From positions 90,549,831-90,613,830 of the forward strand of contig CM042141.1 in assembly GCA_023376005.1 (NCBI GenBank): a stretch of DNA of 64,000 nucleotides. The letters run 5' to 3'. This DNA is from Doryteuthis pealeii (lineage: Eukaryota; Mollusca; Cephalopoda; Myopsida; Loliginidae). Of the stretch, positions 1-11,420 are shown one piece after another. Below the pieces are notes generated by a model. It saw only the letters and a program-made list of their open reading frames with translations. It had not been told where the DNA came from and searched no databases. Both the position numbers and the translations under genes were made by a program. Within the stretch, counting starts at the first letter, position 1, and every line of letters begins with the position of its first letter.

Positions 1-150
1 AATACCTTTGGAAAAGGTGTAAACCCCGCATCCCTCGGCTATGGGTTAAATAGTACCACTATAGTTATTCTACAAGAATGACTTGGGCATTAAATAATCC
101 ACAAAGGTTAATATGCCATTAAACAAAGAAACCAAACCTACTTTAATACA
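1..150 (+). repeat. SINE family S2, 5'-truncated by the window edge
   Basis: It matches the 3' two thirds of the S2 copy at 10023-10250: a conserved central block (ataccttt...aaggt, ctatgggttaaatagtacc), then the tail attaaataatccacaaagg / ttaatatgccattaaac. It is a tRNA-derived short element lying in the Crk intron. Confidence 0.75.
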
Positions 151-294
151 GTTATTTTTTCTAATTTATTAATACACATGAAATTAATGAAAATTATTTT
201 TACCAGTTTATAAAACCAAATCAAACAAAAATATTTCCCTACAGACTATTTGCTTACAAATCACATATATATATAACATATATACAAAAAAAAA

Positions 295-365
295 AGATTT
301 GGTATTAAATATCCCAAAAAGGGTTGATATGCCATTGAAAAAAAAAATAACCAACCAACCAAAAT
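295..365 (+). repeat. SINE S2 3'-tail fragment
   Basis: Carries the S2 tail ggtattaaatatcccaaaaa followed by gggttgatatgccattg and an A-rich end. The head and central block are absent. Confidence 0.55.
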
Positions 366-469
366 TGTCTACTAACTTTTTATCTGGCACTCTAACAATT
401 CATTTAATAACATAAATATTTACCTACAAACTATTTGCTTAAAAATTATATATTCAAAAAACAAGATTT

Positions 470-521
470 AGCATTAAATAAACCACAGGAGTTGATATGC
501 CATTAAACAATGACCAAACCA
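470..521 (+). repeat. SINE S2 3'-tail fragment
   Basis: Contains agcattaaataaaccacagg and gttgatatgccattaaac, the S2 tail. This is the third S2 tail in the first 550 bases, which suggests tandem or nested insertion. Confidence 0.55.
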
Positions 522-689
522 AATATACCTACCTATGTTTGGGATTTGGATATGTCTACATTGGGTGCAGTGTAAATAGCTAGGTCCTTTCACCCGTGTC
601 ACATGCTTATAGGTGAACTGGATTATGAAATCCATTCTTCGTATATACCATGTGATGAATTTACCTACCACATCTGTCCCTGCCAACTT

Positions 690-765
690 CTCTTCACTGT
701 GCGCTTTTGCTTTTGCTGATTTTGCTTTTGCTGAAATACTGCAGCAGCAGCAGCAGTATTTACAT
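690..765. repeat. GCTTTT-type and (CAG)5 short repeats
   Basis: Repeats of ttttgcttttgctga are followed by a CAG run bounded by AATACTG and CAGTATT, so the run is an inverted repeat that could form a small hairpin. It lies in intron and has no coding support. Confidence 0.5.
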
Positions 766-956
766 TGTAACTTAACATGCCTTTTTTCTTCTTTTTTTCC
801 TTAATTCCATAAAATTTAACTCTACTTAAAAAGCAAACATGCCTACATGAAATTCAATAACCAAGTTAAAGATGGTGGAATGCATTGACAGCTTATGAAA
901 ATCAATACTTATTAACAAATCTTCAAGATTTTCTCTTGGTTAAATTAATCCTTATA

Positions 957-1215
957 TATGAATTTAACATTTTTAGAAAAAAACAAATAATGTTAATAGT
1001 TTGCTGACAGAATCTGTTTCGACCTTTTTAATAGAGCGGTCTTCATCAAGAGCAACATATGAAGGAAAGACGGAATAAATAACCGTTAGAAGGAGGGGTC
1101 CGTCTTTCCTTCATATGTTGCTCTTGATGAAGGCCGCTCTATTAAAAAGGTCGAAACAGATTCTGTCAGCAAACTATTAACATCATTTGTTTTTTCTAAA
1201 AATGTTAAATTCATA
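957..1215. repeat. Long foldback repeat, arms about 115 bp, with hammerhead-like core (foldback family A, copy a)
   Basis: Bases 957-1072 are nearly the exact reverse complement of 1100-1215, around a 27-nt spacer. The + strand right arm contains TTGATGA (1124-1130), a short complementary stem AGGCC/GGTC, GAAA (1153-1156), a mini-stem CAG-AUU-CUG and then UC (1166-1167). This is the order of a type I hammerhead ribozyme. Because the repeat is palindromic, the same motif also lies on the - strand at about 1005-1048. Related ends occur at 8842, 15961 and 23060. Penelope-like retroelements are known to carry such motifs; assignment to that class is inferred. Confidence 0.75.
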
Positions 1216-1238
1216 CTGTTGGATTAACTTCCATTTAC

Positions 1239-1246
1239 TTCATATA

Positions 1247-1290
<44 letters not shown>
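1239..1290. repeat. (TA)n microsatellite
   Basis: Alternating TA with one ATTA interruption, directly abutting the 5' end of SINE S1 at 1291. Confidence 0.95.
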
Positions 1291-1292
<2 letters not shown>

Positions 1293-1547
1293 GCCGGTTT
1301 AGCTCAGTTGATTAGAGCACCTGCCTAGGAATTGCAAGGTTCCTAGTTTGATACCGGTCCCCGACAACTCGGCATAAGGTAGCACAGATTGGGTAATCTG
1401 ATCTGTGCGGTAAAGTGGGAAGCTGACGGTAGGTGTGATGCTCCAACCTCAACAAAATACCAATCTCCCTGGTCTAGAACTGGCGAAAAGAGGATAGACT
1501 CCCTCATTGTCCAACTGCTACCGACATTAGGCCACTTGGCCAACTAC
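1291..1547 (+). repeat. tRNA-derived SINE, family S1
   Basis: The head reads like a tRNA: ggccggtttagctcagttg includes a pol III A box and ggttcctagtttgataccgg a decayed B box. It is followed by a conserved body (ctcggcataaggtagcacag, gtaaagtgggaagctgacgg, ctgctaccgacattaggcca). It is not a functional tRNA gene because the acceptor stem does not close. Other copies lie at 12764, 17816, 31938, 33502, 53755 (reverse) and 62852. It resembles the tRNA-derived SINEs described in octopus (OR class); a repeat-library match was not run. Confidence 0.85.
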
Positions 1548-2704
<1,157 letters not shown>

Positions 2705-3136
2705 GCAACAAGATAGACTTTAAGGATCTCCTCCTGATGAATGATGGGATATGTATATAGCAGGATTGGTTCAGAGGGAGAAACTCTGCCAGTTATTATT
2801 TTTTTTTTTTTTTTTTTTTTTCTCGACCAACTGACTTCACACACACAATTGCTGCTACTGCTGCTGCAAGGAGGCAAATAGATGCAAGCTGACTGGACTT
2901 TTGGCCCTCCACCATTTTTTCCTTCCTTCCTTCCTCTTTGCCTTCCTTCCAGATGACATTTGGGATTTGAGGAAAAAGTTTTTTTTTTTTTTGTTTTGTT
3001 TTTTTTTTTTTTTATACTTAAAATGAAAAGAAAGAAAAAAAAGAAAGAAATTTTCATTACTAATGAAAAGTTCTTGATTGCTACATCCACACTAACAAAA
3101 TGTAGTGTTGTTTTTGTTATCCCCTTTAAGTTAAGA

Positions 3137-3167
<31 letters not shown>

Positions 3168-3310
3168 CTCTTTTTACATGTGCACACATTTCTTCCAATT
3201 TCCATTTGAACATTTTTATGAAAAACAGGATTTTATTTTCTCTGCTAATCACAAAGCAAATTGAACTTCTTTCCTCTTTTTGATTGAGTAAAGTTTCTCT
3301 TACCACATAT

Positions 3311-3336
3311 TGTGGTGGTGGTGGTGGTGGTGGTGA
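3311..3336. repeat. (GGT)n microsatellite
   Basis: Uninterrupted TGG units in the presumed 3' UTR. Confidence 0.9.
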
Positions 3337-3391
3337 TTATTTGTTAGGGGGTCCATATAGAAATTTCAACTTTGACATCTCTGCTCTCATT

Positions 3392-3393
<2 letters not shown>

Positions 3394-3458
<65 letters not shown>
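3394..3458. repeat. (AT)n microsatellite, about 32 units
   Basis: Pure alternating AT, among the longest in the window. Confidence 0.95.
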
Positions 3459-3463
<5 letters not shown>

Positions 3464-3892
3464 TTGCTATATTTATAAGTAAAGAGTTCTCAATATCATT
3501 GATAGAACATGTATATCTAAGTTAGGGTACCGAAAACAGGAAGTCAACAGTTCTTTTCAAACCAAGTTGGTTGGAAAATTGCATAGGTGAGAAACTGTCT
3601 TCTTGTCTTGTGGCATCATTCACCTGAGGTGTGTTGAGTTAGCTTAATCCATTAAAGTCAAAGCCAAAGTGTATGATGGAAATAGGAAATACCCAAGTGG
3701 TCTCCAAAATGCCAAATGCAGGTACTCTTGATTACCCCCCCCCCAGATTATCCAGCAGACACAAAGGACATTGCAGAGCCTAGAGTTGTCTGCACTGAGA
3801 ATCTGTCAGTTACCAAACGCTATTGACTTCATGTCTTCACTATCCTAACTTATATATGTATGAGTGTCTCTGTATGTGTGTGTATATATGCA

Positions 3893-4215
3893 GTGATGCT
3901 GATAGCTTTTTAATTAAGTGCGTCCTGGGATGCATGTATTTGATTTGATTGAGTCCCTGGGAAATTTGATGGGTCCCAACTAAAGTTTCTAAATAAATTG
4001 TAGAGTTTTTATCTATGAACAACTAAAGCCGTTTAACCCCTACCTTGTATCCCATAGCGTGTAATTCATTTCCAAGAAATTATTGAAGTGTATTTATCGT
4101 TAGCTGGAAATGGTGGGGGAAGAAAAAATAAACACTGGGACGCATGGATACAATTTTTCTGCATCCTTTTAGATTTTTATGTGTCAGTGACGCAGGACGC
4201 GTACCTATCAGTATC
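3893..4215 (+). repeat. Unclassified dispersed repeat R1, copy 1
   Basis: Shares most of its length with 45138-45436 in the same orientation: gtgatgctgatagctttttt, tgggtcccaactaaagtttc, gttagctggaaatgg, ccttttagatttttatg and gacgcaggac then gtacctatcag. A third, interrupted copy is at 41660-41701 plus 42256-42280. It has no coding potential and no recognised class. The 3' end runs into a GT/TA microsatellite. Confidence 0.75.
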
Positions 4216-4242
4216 TGTGTGTGTGTGTGTGTGTGGTGTGTG

Positions 4243-4298
<56 letters not shown>
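4216..4298. repeat. (GT)n-(TA)n microsatellite, insertion target of the Tc1-like element
   Basis: GT units (4216-4249) run into TA units (4250-4296). The transposon end CACTGCG begins at 4299, so the element inserted into TA-rich sequence, as expected for Tc1/mariner elements, which target TA. Confidence 0.9.
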
Positions 4299-4301
<3 letters not shown>

Positions 4302-5880
4302 TGCGTTTCAAATTATTAAAGAAGTGATACTTTTCCCTCCTATCCACAAGCTACTGATTGGAATTTAACGAAACTATCAGAGAATAAGGACAACCTGTAT
4401 ATACACCTACTCCATAAAAATTGTATTTTTCTACCAAAAGGAACAGAAGTTATATTCATTTACCTAATTTACTTAAATTATTCATGTGTCAAATTATTAG
4501 CGAGGTGTAATAAAAACCCCAGTAAAAAAGAAAATAATACTTTTATTGTTTCATTTATAGATTTTATGGATACATACAGTAACTAAGATGAAATTAAATT
4601 GAAATAAAAAAAAGGTTAAAAAATTCAAAAATGATAGTGAAGTTAGTTAATGAGATATGTGATCCTTTTATAAAAATGACTTAGAAAAGACGATGGTCCA
4701 TCGAACATGTCCATTTCTGGATCTCCTCTGATGTAAATTCACGTGATACGTCGACTATTTTCTGCCACAAGTCATCTTTACTTCTAAATTGGTGTCCATT
4801 CTCATAAACACATCACTTCAGAATGCTCCACAAGTTTTCAATTGGGTTTAAGTCTGGAGAATTGGCCGGCCAGTTCATCTTCCGAGGTCCACAGAAGCCT
4901 AATTTTTGCAGGTACTCCGTAGTTTTATGTACTGAATGCGAAGGAACATTATCTTGCATAAATATGATGGTTCTCCTGGAGGTGATTCTCTGCCTTTTTA
5001 GCCAAGATTCCAGGTGCTCTTTGAGGAAGGCTATATAAGCATCTACGGTTATTTTTGTACCGTTAAGCACTCTCCATGGGCCAACCATGATACCTCCAAT
5101 AATACCAGCCCAAATCATAATACATCCTCCTCCTTGTTGGCGTCTAAAGCGGTGATGAGGATCTTATCCATTTACGACCCAACCTTTGCTCTAGCCATCA
5201 GCGCCATCAAATGTTGCACGAGTTTCATCTGTGAACAGTACTTTTCAGAATTCAACCTTCATGTTCTCCTTTGCCCATTTCAAACGTATTTGTATGTGTA
5301 TTTTTGTCAATCGAGGCTTTGACATGGGTCTCACTGATGCCCCGACCTTTTTCAGAAGACGACAGCGAGTACTTCTGGGCACTGTTGCTTCTCCAATGCT
5401 TCTGAAGAGTGCTCCTCTCGTCAGGCCTGGGTTATTTACAGCTTCACGTTTCATTCGTGACAAAGAACGTCGGGAAACAACCCTCGAGTGACCCTTATCG
5501 GTCCTCTTACGTAACTTCGTAGGAGCTGCAACAAATCCTTTCACTGTTTGGTGATATCTTCCAATTATTTTGGATATTTCTAATGTAGACTTGCCTTTGG
5601 AAAGTTCAGATGTTATATCTTTCTCAGAAGGGATCAAGTCACATTTGCGACCCATAATTGCACGAGTATAATGACACTTGTTTAATGTCTGGGACACTTC
5701 TATATCGTTGTTGATATTGCAAATGGCAGTTTGTTTCCTGTTGCGCACAACAATACAGTTTTTATACGGCCTGCGTATACACCTACTTCCATTATACTGT
5801 GAACATTTCGTTAAATTCCAATTGGTATTTTTTGTACAAATTGAAAAAATGTTATCTCGTTAATAATTTGAAACGCAGTG
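4299..5880 (-). mobile_element. Tc1/mariner-type DNA transposon, about 1.58 kb, DD37E spacing
   Basis: Terminal inverted repeats: 4299-4319 reads CACTGCGTTTCAAATTATTA + A and 5860-5880 is its exact reverse complement. A related inner repeat (gtgtcaaattattagcgagg) sits at about 4487-4506. A - strand transposase frame fills the middle. Both flanks are GT/TA microsatellite, and TA duplication cannot be separated from the repeat. The length is normal for the superfamily. The element is inactive because of stop codons in the transposase. Confidence 0.9.
4681..5655 (-). pseudogene. Tc1-like transposase, DD37E, broken by four in-frame stops
   Basis: One continuous frame from an ATG at 5655 (MGRKCDLIPSEK; an upstream in-frame ATG at 5748 also exists) to TAA at 4681-4683, about 324 codons. 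The N-terminus has paired helix-turn-helix character (SKGKSTLEISKIIGR..., then GLTRGALFRSIG). The catalytic core shows TDET for the first Asp, QDNVPSHS for the second and SPDLNPIENLW for the Glu. Exactly 37 residues separate the second Asp from the Glu, where classical Tc1 has 34. Stops are at 5245-5247 (TGA), 5191-5193 (TAG), 5164-5166 (TAA) and 4813-4815 (TGA). At least the first (a Trp position) is explained by a single G-to-A transition. There is no frameshift, so decay is recent or slight. Confidence 0.85.
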
Positions 5881-7350
5881 TTTGTGTGTGTGTATATATA
5901 TATTATATATATATATATATAGTAAATGAACAACTTAATAAAACTAATCAATTGCTTTGATAGCAGGAAAGAAAAGTTATTCTGGTCATTCTTTAAAAAT
6001 TCTTGTGCTCTAATGCCCCACCCTTTCTTCTTCTTCTTCTTCTTTTTATATCATGTGAAGGAGGAAAAACAAAACAAAAAGTTAATTATTTCTAGCATGA
6101 TGATAATACATTTAATTCCTTTCCACAAGCCAGTCTGCACCTCTTTTCTTTCAAAAAGGAAAAAACAAAAAACAAAAAACAATCCATATTGTGCCTTGTT
6201 GGTTTTAAGAGATGAAAATCTGATGGTTGCAAGTTGATGTAAGGGGGGAACTGAACAAACCAATGATTTCTGATTCTTTTGTTATGATTCCACTGCTGTG
6301 GCAGGATCGTTCCCAGCCCCACCCCCTCCTTCCATTTTCTTTTTAAATACACATTCTCATATACTGGATTGATTTACCAAGTAACCAACAATCATGATGT
6401 TATGTATAATAAGTCTACATTTTAGTTATAATAATTTTGTGTTAAAAGTATCAAACGTTATTCATTTGGTTTGTTTGGTGCAACAAAAATCATTTAAATA
6501 AAATTGGTTGGGACGGGGGGGTCTTAAATTAATAATTTAAATTGGGAGGTGGCTGTTAAGTTTTTGTAGGAGAATGATTATTGCTGAACAAGTTTGTCAA
6601 TAGTTTTTACAAAATTTACAGCTGATATTTTCCGGGGTGCAACTTTGGTTTGATGGTTGTGAAAAGGTTTTTAATAAATAAAAACTAAAGCAGAAAATAC
6701 ACCCACTTCTTTTTTTTTTTAATGCCAACAAAACTTTTTTTTATAAAGATGAAATTACACACACACACACACACACACACACTCATGAAGAGAATACTAT
6801 TTTTTAAATTTTATATCTCCATATGTGATTTCTAGCTTTTTAATATGGCTGTTAAATTGTACTTTGTATCAATTTTGCAGTGTTTTTTTTTTCTAAAGAA
6901 AGAAAAAACAATTTTATTTAGCTTTTTTTTTTCTCTCTTCACTCCATATTAGGAATATAAAAGTTACATTCAAATTTGATTCATTATTTATTGCATAAAA
7001 AAACTAAAAAGAAATGTGAATTGACTTTTTTGAATTGTAAATTGTAGATCATTTAAAATTTCAAATAACTAATCACATTTTTGGAGTTGGTATAAAATTG
7101 TTGGAAAAAATTTGATGGATGATGTTAAAAAATTAAAAAAAACTTTTGATAAAAAAAACCCCCAAAAACTCAACTTGATCCGTTCATGGCAATTTTATTA
7201 AACAAACAAAAAAAAAAAGAAAGAAATTTGTGGACTTCATAATGTAACATTTAGAAAGAAAAGAAAATACTACACTTGATGTGGTAACATATATCAGTTA
7301 CTTTTCAATATAAATAAAACTTATATATTGCCAAATATTCCTTCCACAAT

Positions 7351-7408
<58 letters not shown>

Positions 7409-7455
7409 CTTACATCTGCTAATTATTTTTAATGTTTTAAATCAATTTTTCAAAT

Positions 7456-7490
<35 letters not shown>

Positions 7491-7750
7491 TAATTTTAGA
7501 GTAATTTGAATCTTGTCACTTAATATTTCTTATTTTTTTATGTTATAAACTTTATTTATTTATTTTTTTTTATTATTATTGTGGATCATCATAAATTTTC
7601 CTTTTTTAATCTTTTGTAATCATTGCTTTAATTAGCTTCTCATTCAACACAATTTCTGAGGTTGGATATATTTCTGATTCTAATTTTAAATCCAGTTATT
7701 TTACAAATATATAAATGTGCTGAGCATTGGATACAGTTTACTAAAGCTAA

Positions 7751-7782
<32 letters not shown>

Positions 7783-8841
7783 AGAAGTGGTTATTTGCTT
7801 TGTAACAAATTTGAATTTTTTTTTTTTTTTTTTTTTTGTAAATGATGTAAAATGCAAACTGATTATATATATATATTATATTTTTGTTGTCTCCATCTGA
7901 TTTGAAGCATAAATTCCATTACAATAAAATAGAATTAATAAAAGCATCTCGTTCAGAACACAAGTTTTCTATTGTGGTTGATGAATTAACAAACAAAACA
8001 AAAAATGAAGCCAGATTCCTGAACAGATTTGCTAAATAAAACATATGCCTTATTTTGCTTCAAGATTTGACACTTTCTGAACAAACTGCTTCCACATTCT
8101 TTTTTTTTTTTCCTCTCTCAATATTGTAAAAATAGCTTCATTTAAATGGGAACAATAATAATCTAGGGGAAAAAATAATATCCATTTCAAATTAGTCAAT
8201 ATATTTTACAAGAAATTCTTAAGGTATTTTTCTTCATTCATATAAGTTGTTTCTATTGCTGTAGTTAGTGGGCTGTAATACAAGTATTTAACATGCACCC
8301 CACGTGTGCGGGTCAGGCTCAAGGCCCTATTAATGTGGGACCACGCAAGAACTGATGATAAATTTGAATATTATTACAGTTAATGTATGAAAGATGATGA
8401 AATTCATGCAAAATAAAGAATCTGGTTAGATTTTAATTTCTGTAATAGTTTTCATAGCTTAATCACTACAACTGCTGCTTTTGCATAGGCAGGCTTCCTG
8501 AAGATAAAAGGATATGAGCTAGAATCTGAAAAGTGGCTTATATTAAAGTGTTCATATTCTAGTAGCCATTGTTATAAAACTTCAATCAAGAGATCTGCAG
8601 TCTTTCCTTGATTGGCCCTATCAAGACAGTGAATGATCTTAAATGCCTTTAACGAGCTTCCTTATTGGTGACTTCTGCTGATAAAATCTATATTTAGCAG
8701 TGGTGATTCTGTTTGTATCTTATACCAAAATAAGTCCAACAATTTTTAATGATCTTCCATACTTATCAATGACTGCAAAATGAAAATCTGAGAATTGCAA
8801 TAAAAAGCAAAAGAAATAAGGAATAATTGTATTTCTCTGAA
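5881..8841. other. AT-rich flank, simple repeats, no gene seen
   Basis: Contains (TA)n at 5891-5922 and 7354-7405, (CA)n at 6757-6782 and 7755-7781, and poly-T tracts at 7459-7488 and 7817-7837. Several AATAAA words on + (6500, 6675, 7313, 8034, 8411) could end a very long Crk 3' UTR, but none is supported. No protein-like ORF on either strand. Confidence 0.5.
7354..7405. repeat. (TA)n microsatellite
   Basis: Pure TA units. Confidence 0.95.
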
Positions 8842-8999
8842 TTTTTTAGATGAGGTTTAGTATTATTTGAATTATTTGGACTATTGTCCTCATCTCTATT
8901 GTTATCTGTACAACAGCTGAAGATGGCCGTAGGGCACATCGTCCAAAAAGTTGGACAGATAACAATAAAGATGAGGAAAATAGTTCAAATAATACTAAG
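8842..8999. repeat. Foldback repeat family A, copy b
   Basis: Arms 8860-8910 and 8955-8996 are inverted repeats (attgttatctgt / acagataacaat, cctcatct / agatgagg). The centre holds cagctgaagatggccgtagg and cacatcgtccaaaaag, a decayed version of the CTGATGA...GAAA end seen at 16234. The outer left flank (tctgaattttttagatgagg) is the reverse complement of the outer end of copies c and d. Confidence 0.7.
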
Positions 9000-10022
9000 G
9001 AATAATTGCTAGTAAAAATAAATGAATAAAATTTAATCATATTTGGGAATTTAATTTGGTTTACTTTAAAAAAGAAAAAAAAAGTTACAGCAAAATAAAA
9101 AGTTTAATGAAAATTAACTGTAGAGAAAAAGGAAAAAACTAAATCTTAATTTAGTTGCTTACACCTTGAATTTTTTTTTTTAAATTTACATCCCTATTTA
9201 TATAATAAAACTTGCTTTTTTTTCTTCTTTGTTTCTAAAAACATTTGCTGATAAAATCTTATAAATGTGGGGCACCTACCATATCATTCTAGCATGATAG
9301 ACTAGACGATACTCTGACTTAGTAAATACAATAAACTCTAGAGTAAGGCATTTATTCTAATAGCATGTTTGTTTTTTATATTCTTGCAAGATTATTGTCA
9401 GAATATTTACATCAGCTCATGACAATTTTAGTATATATTTTTAAAAATTAAAATTAGTAAACCATAAAATAATGCCATATTGAGTAACAAATGTGTAAAG
9501 AAATTCAAGACAAATTTTATTAAGAATAAACTTGAAATAATTATTAATAGGCTTCATATAAAATCCACCTGTAATAAGATTACACTTGAAGGCTGAATGT
9601 TGCCAAAATAAGTTTGTATTTTAAGGTATCTTAGTTTTGGATTTATATCTTCTTTTTTTGTTTACGATGTTTGATAATCAACATTTGTGGACATTATTTT
9701 TCTTTCTAGATTTTTATCTCAATGGCTTTGTCATTTTAGTTGCAAATAATTAACTCTCCAATTAAAAGAAAAAAATTACAAAACCAAAAAAAAAGGGGGG
9801 GCTTGGCTGAATTTGCCACTTTGTTGTCATTTAATTTTTGGACAAAAATCTGGTGTCAACATAGGAATATATAATTTTGTTAAAATTGAAATACGGGAAG
9901 AACTAGGAGCAACCATTAACTTCATAAATGAATGATTTTTGTGACGATAAGTTAAGAATGGATCTCTATACCAGATCAACTCATACATCATAGGTCTATA
10001 TGTTATCCGAACTTGTCTATGA
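9000..10022. other. AT-rich intergenic sequence, no gene seen
   Basis: Low GC with A/T runs and a G run at 9794. No coding or repeat family recognised. Confidence 0.5.
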
Positions 10023-10250
10023 GAGTGTCCATGGCATAGAGACTAATGTGCTGGACTGTGACATTGTAGTAAGTTTAAACTCCAGTCATACTATTACAAC
10101 CACTTTCAGACCTAATACCCTTGGGAAAGGTATGAATTCCCCCTCATCCCCCAGTTATGGGTTAAATAGTACCACTACTCTTCTACAAGAATGGCTTTGG
10201 TATTGAATAACCCACGATGCCATTAAATGAAGAAACCAAACAAAACAATT
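10023..10250 (+). repeat. tRNA-derived SINE, family S2, near full length
   Basis: The tRNA-like head reads gtgtccatggcatagagact / aatgtgctggactgtgacat with a B-box-like gtttaaactccag. It is followed by the central block (taatacccttgggaaaggta, ttatgggttaaatagtacc) and the tail (tattgaataacccacgatgc, cattaaatgaag). Best + strand reference copy in the window. Confidence 0.8.
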
Positions 10251-10596
10251 TGTGTGCCCTTTTAACAGATACTGATACAAATTCCTAATTATGCCTAAAG
10301 ATCAAATTAATAAATTTATCCTCTGTGATCTTGTCTGAATTTTATTAGACAAAGTTTATTTTGATTAATTTTATTTTTTAATAGACTATTTTCCTTGTCT
10401 GTTTTTTTTCTTCTCTTGTTTGCAGCCATGCACCCTCTGTCCTTTTTTTCTGACCTATTTACTGTGGAATCATCAGTGTCCATTTGTAAAGTTCCTTCTC
10501 AAAGAATGGTTGATTCCATAGCAATGCATTATCTGGAACTATTTAAAAATCTATTACAGAACTCTTCTACTTCTCTGTCCTAAGTTTCTTTCATAT

Positions 10597-10895
10597 GTAT
10601 ATTTACCAATCGCTCCACACGAGCAGGATGTGACACAAGGTAATTTTTTAAGCGGTTTAACAGATTTGAATTCAAAGTTTTCCTTCTCCTAGACAGGTTG
10701 CCTAACTAAGGTTAAAGAGCCCAGTTTCCCTACTATTTACCCATAGCTGGAGGGAGAGTTCATGGATGCATACCTTTTCCAAGGGTATTTAGCACTGTGT
10801 GAAATGCAAACAGCCTCACCCAGGATTTGAACTCACGTCTATGAGTCCATTTCCCATGACTCTAACCATTACACCACGCACCTCCACATAGTCTC
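10597..10895 (-). repeat. tRNA-derived SINE, family S3
   Basis: Read on -, it begins with a tRNA-like head (gtaatggttagagtcatggg; B-box region gagttcaaatcctgg), then a central block shared with S2 (aatacccttggaaaaggtat, ctatgggtaaatag), then ccagtctaggagaaggaaaa and gtgtcacatcctgctcgtg. It ends in an imperfect TA tail at 10597. Confidence 0.8.
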
Positions 10896-10983
10896 TAGCA
10901 CCTAGTTGTTTTTTTTGTTCATATAGCAGCACTGCTATCTTTTCTATAGAATAAATAGAAAAGCTGTAATCTCAAGAATCAAC

Positions 10984-11420
10984 TTAACCCAATAGGTGCT
11001 TCTATCCCATTTATGGGACAGTTACAAAAATTTCCACACGTTTTAAATCTTCCAATGCCCCATAAATGGGACGGAATTTTTTACATATAGTAAGTAAATA
11101 TTCATATCAATCTAAAATTGTATATACAAAGGTTGGGGCGAATAGTTCATAAGCTGACATTATATCTGCTGTTGATAACTTTTTATTTATTTATTTTATT
11201 TTTACTAATGGGATCCAAGCACTGCAACATTGATGGAAGAAGTGTGTGGTCCATAAAGACTTGAAAAATAAACCTCATTTGGTCACATTCCATGAGAGTA
11301 TCTTGGTCAGCCTATGAACTTTTCAGCCAACACTCACATTAAGAAGGTTTCCTCTTGCTAATTATTAAAATAAAGTTACAATATTTTCCCTTTGCATAAT
11401 TCTGGTGGGCATTGGGTTAA
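10984..11420. mobile_element. piggyBac-like MITE with TTAA ends
   Basis: The ends are TTAACCCAATAGGTGC (10984) and, reversed, TTAACCCAATGCCCACC (ending 11420). Each is bounded by TTAA, the target-site duplication typical of piggyBac-type elements. The 437-bp interior is non-coding and contains two copies of a CCCATTTATGGGAC / CCCCATAAATGGGAC motif. Superfamily assignment rests on TTAA plus the terminal repeats only. Confidence 0.65.

Larger units (their letters stand above)
2705..3892 (+). other. Probable 3' UTR of the Crk-like gene with simple repeats
   Basis: It follows the TAG stop. It contains long poly-T tracts (2800-2822, 2980-3012, 3148-3168), CTG/CTT-rich stretches, (GGT)n at 3311-3336, and C-run at 3736. 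Poly-T plus purine-rich stretches make spurious reverse ORFs. No polyadenylation site can be chosen with confidence, because AATAAA-like words occur only further downstream (near 4125 and later). Confidence 0.5.

Noticed and set aside
1291..1365. tRNA gene candidate
   Set aside because: A and B boxes are present, but the acceptor and anticodon stems do not pair and the unit continues into a SINE body; the same holds for the other S1, S2, S3 and S5 heads.
8277..8345. CACGTG-containing GC-richer spot as a promoter
   Set aside because: A single E-box-like word without a nearby exon or other promoter features.
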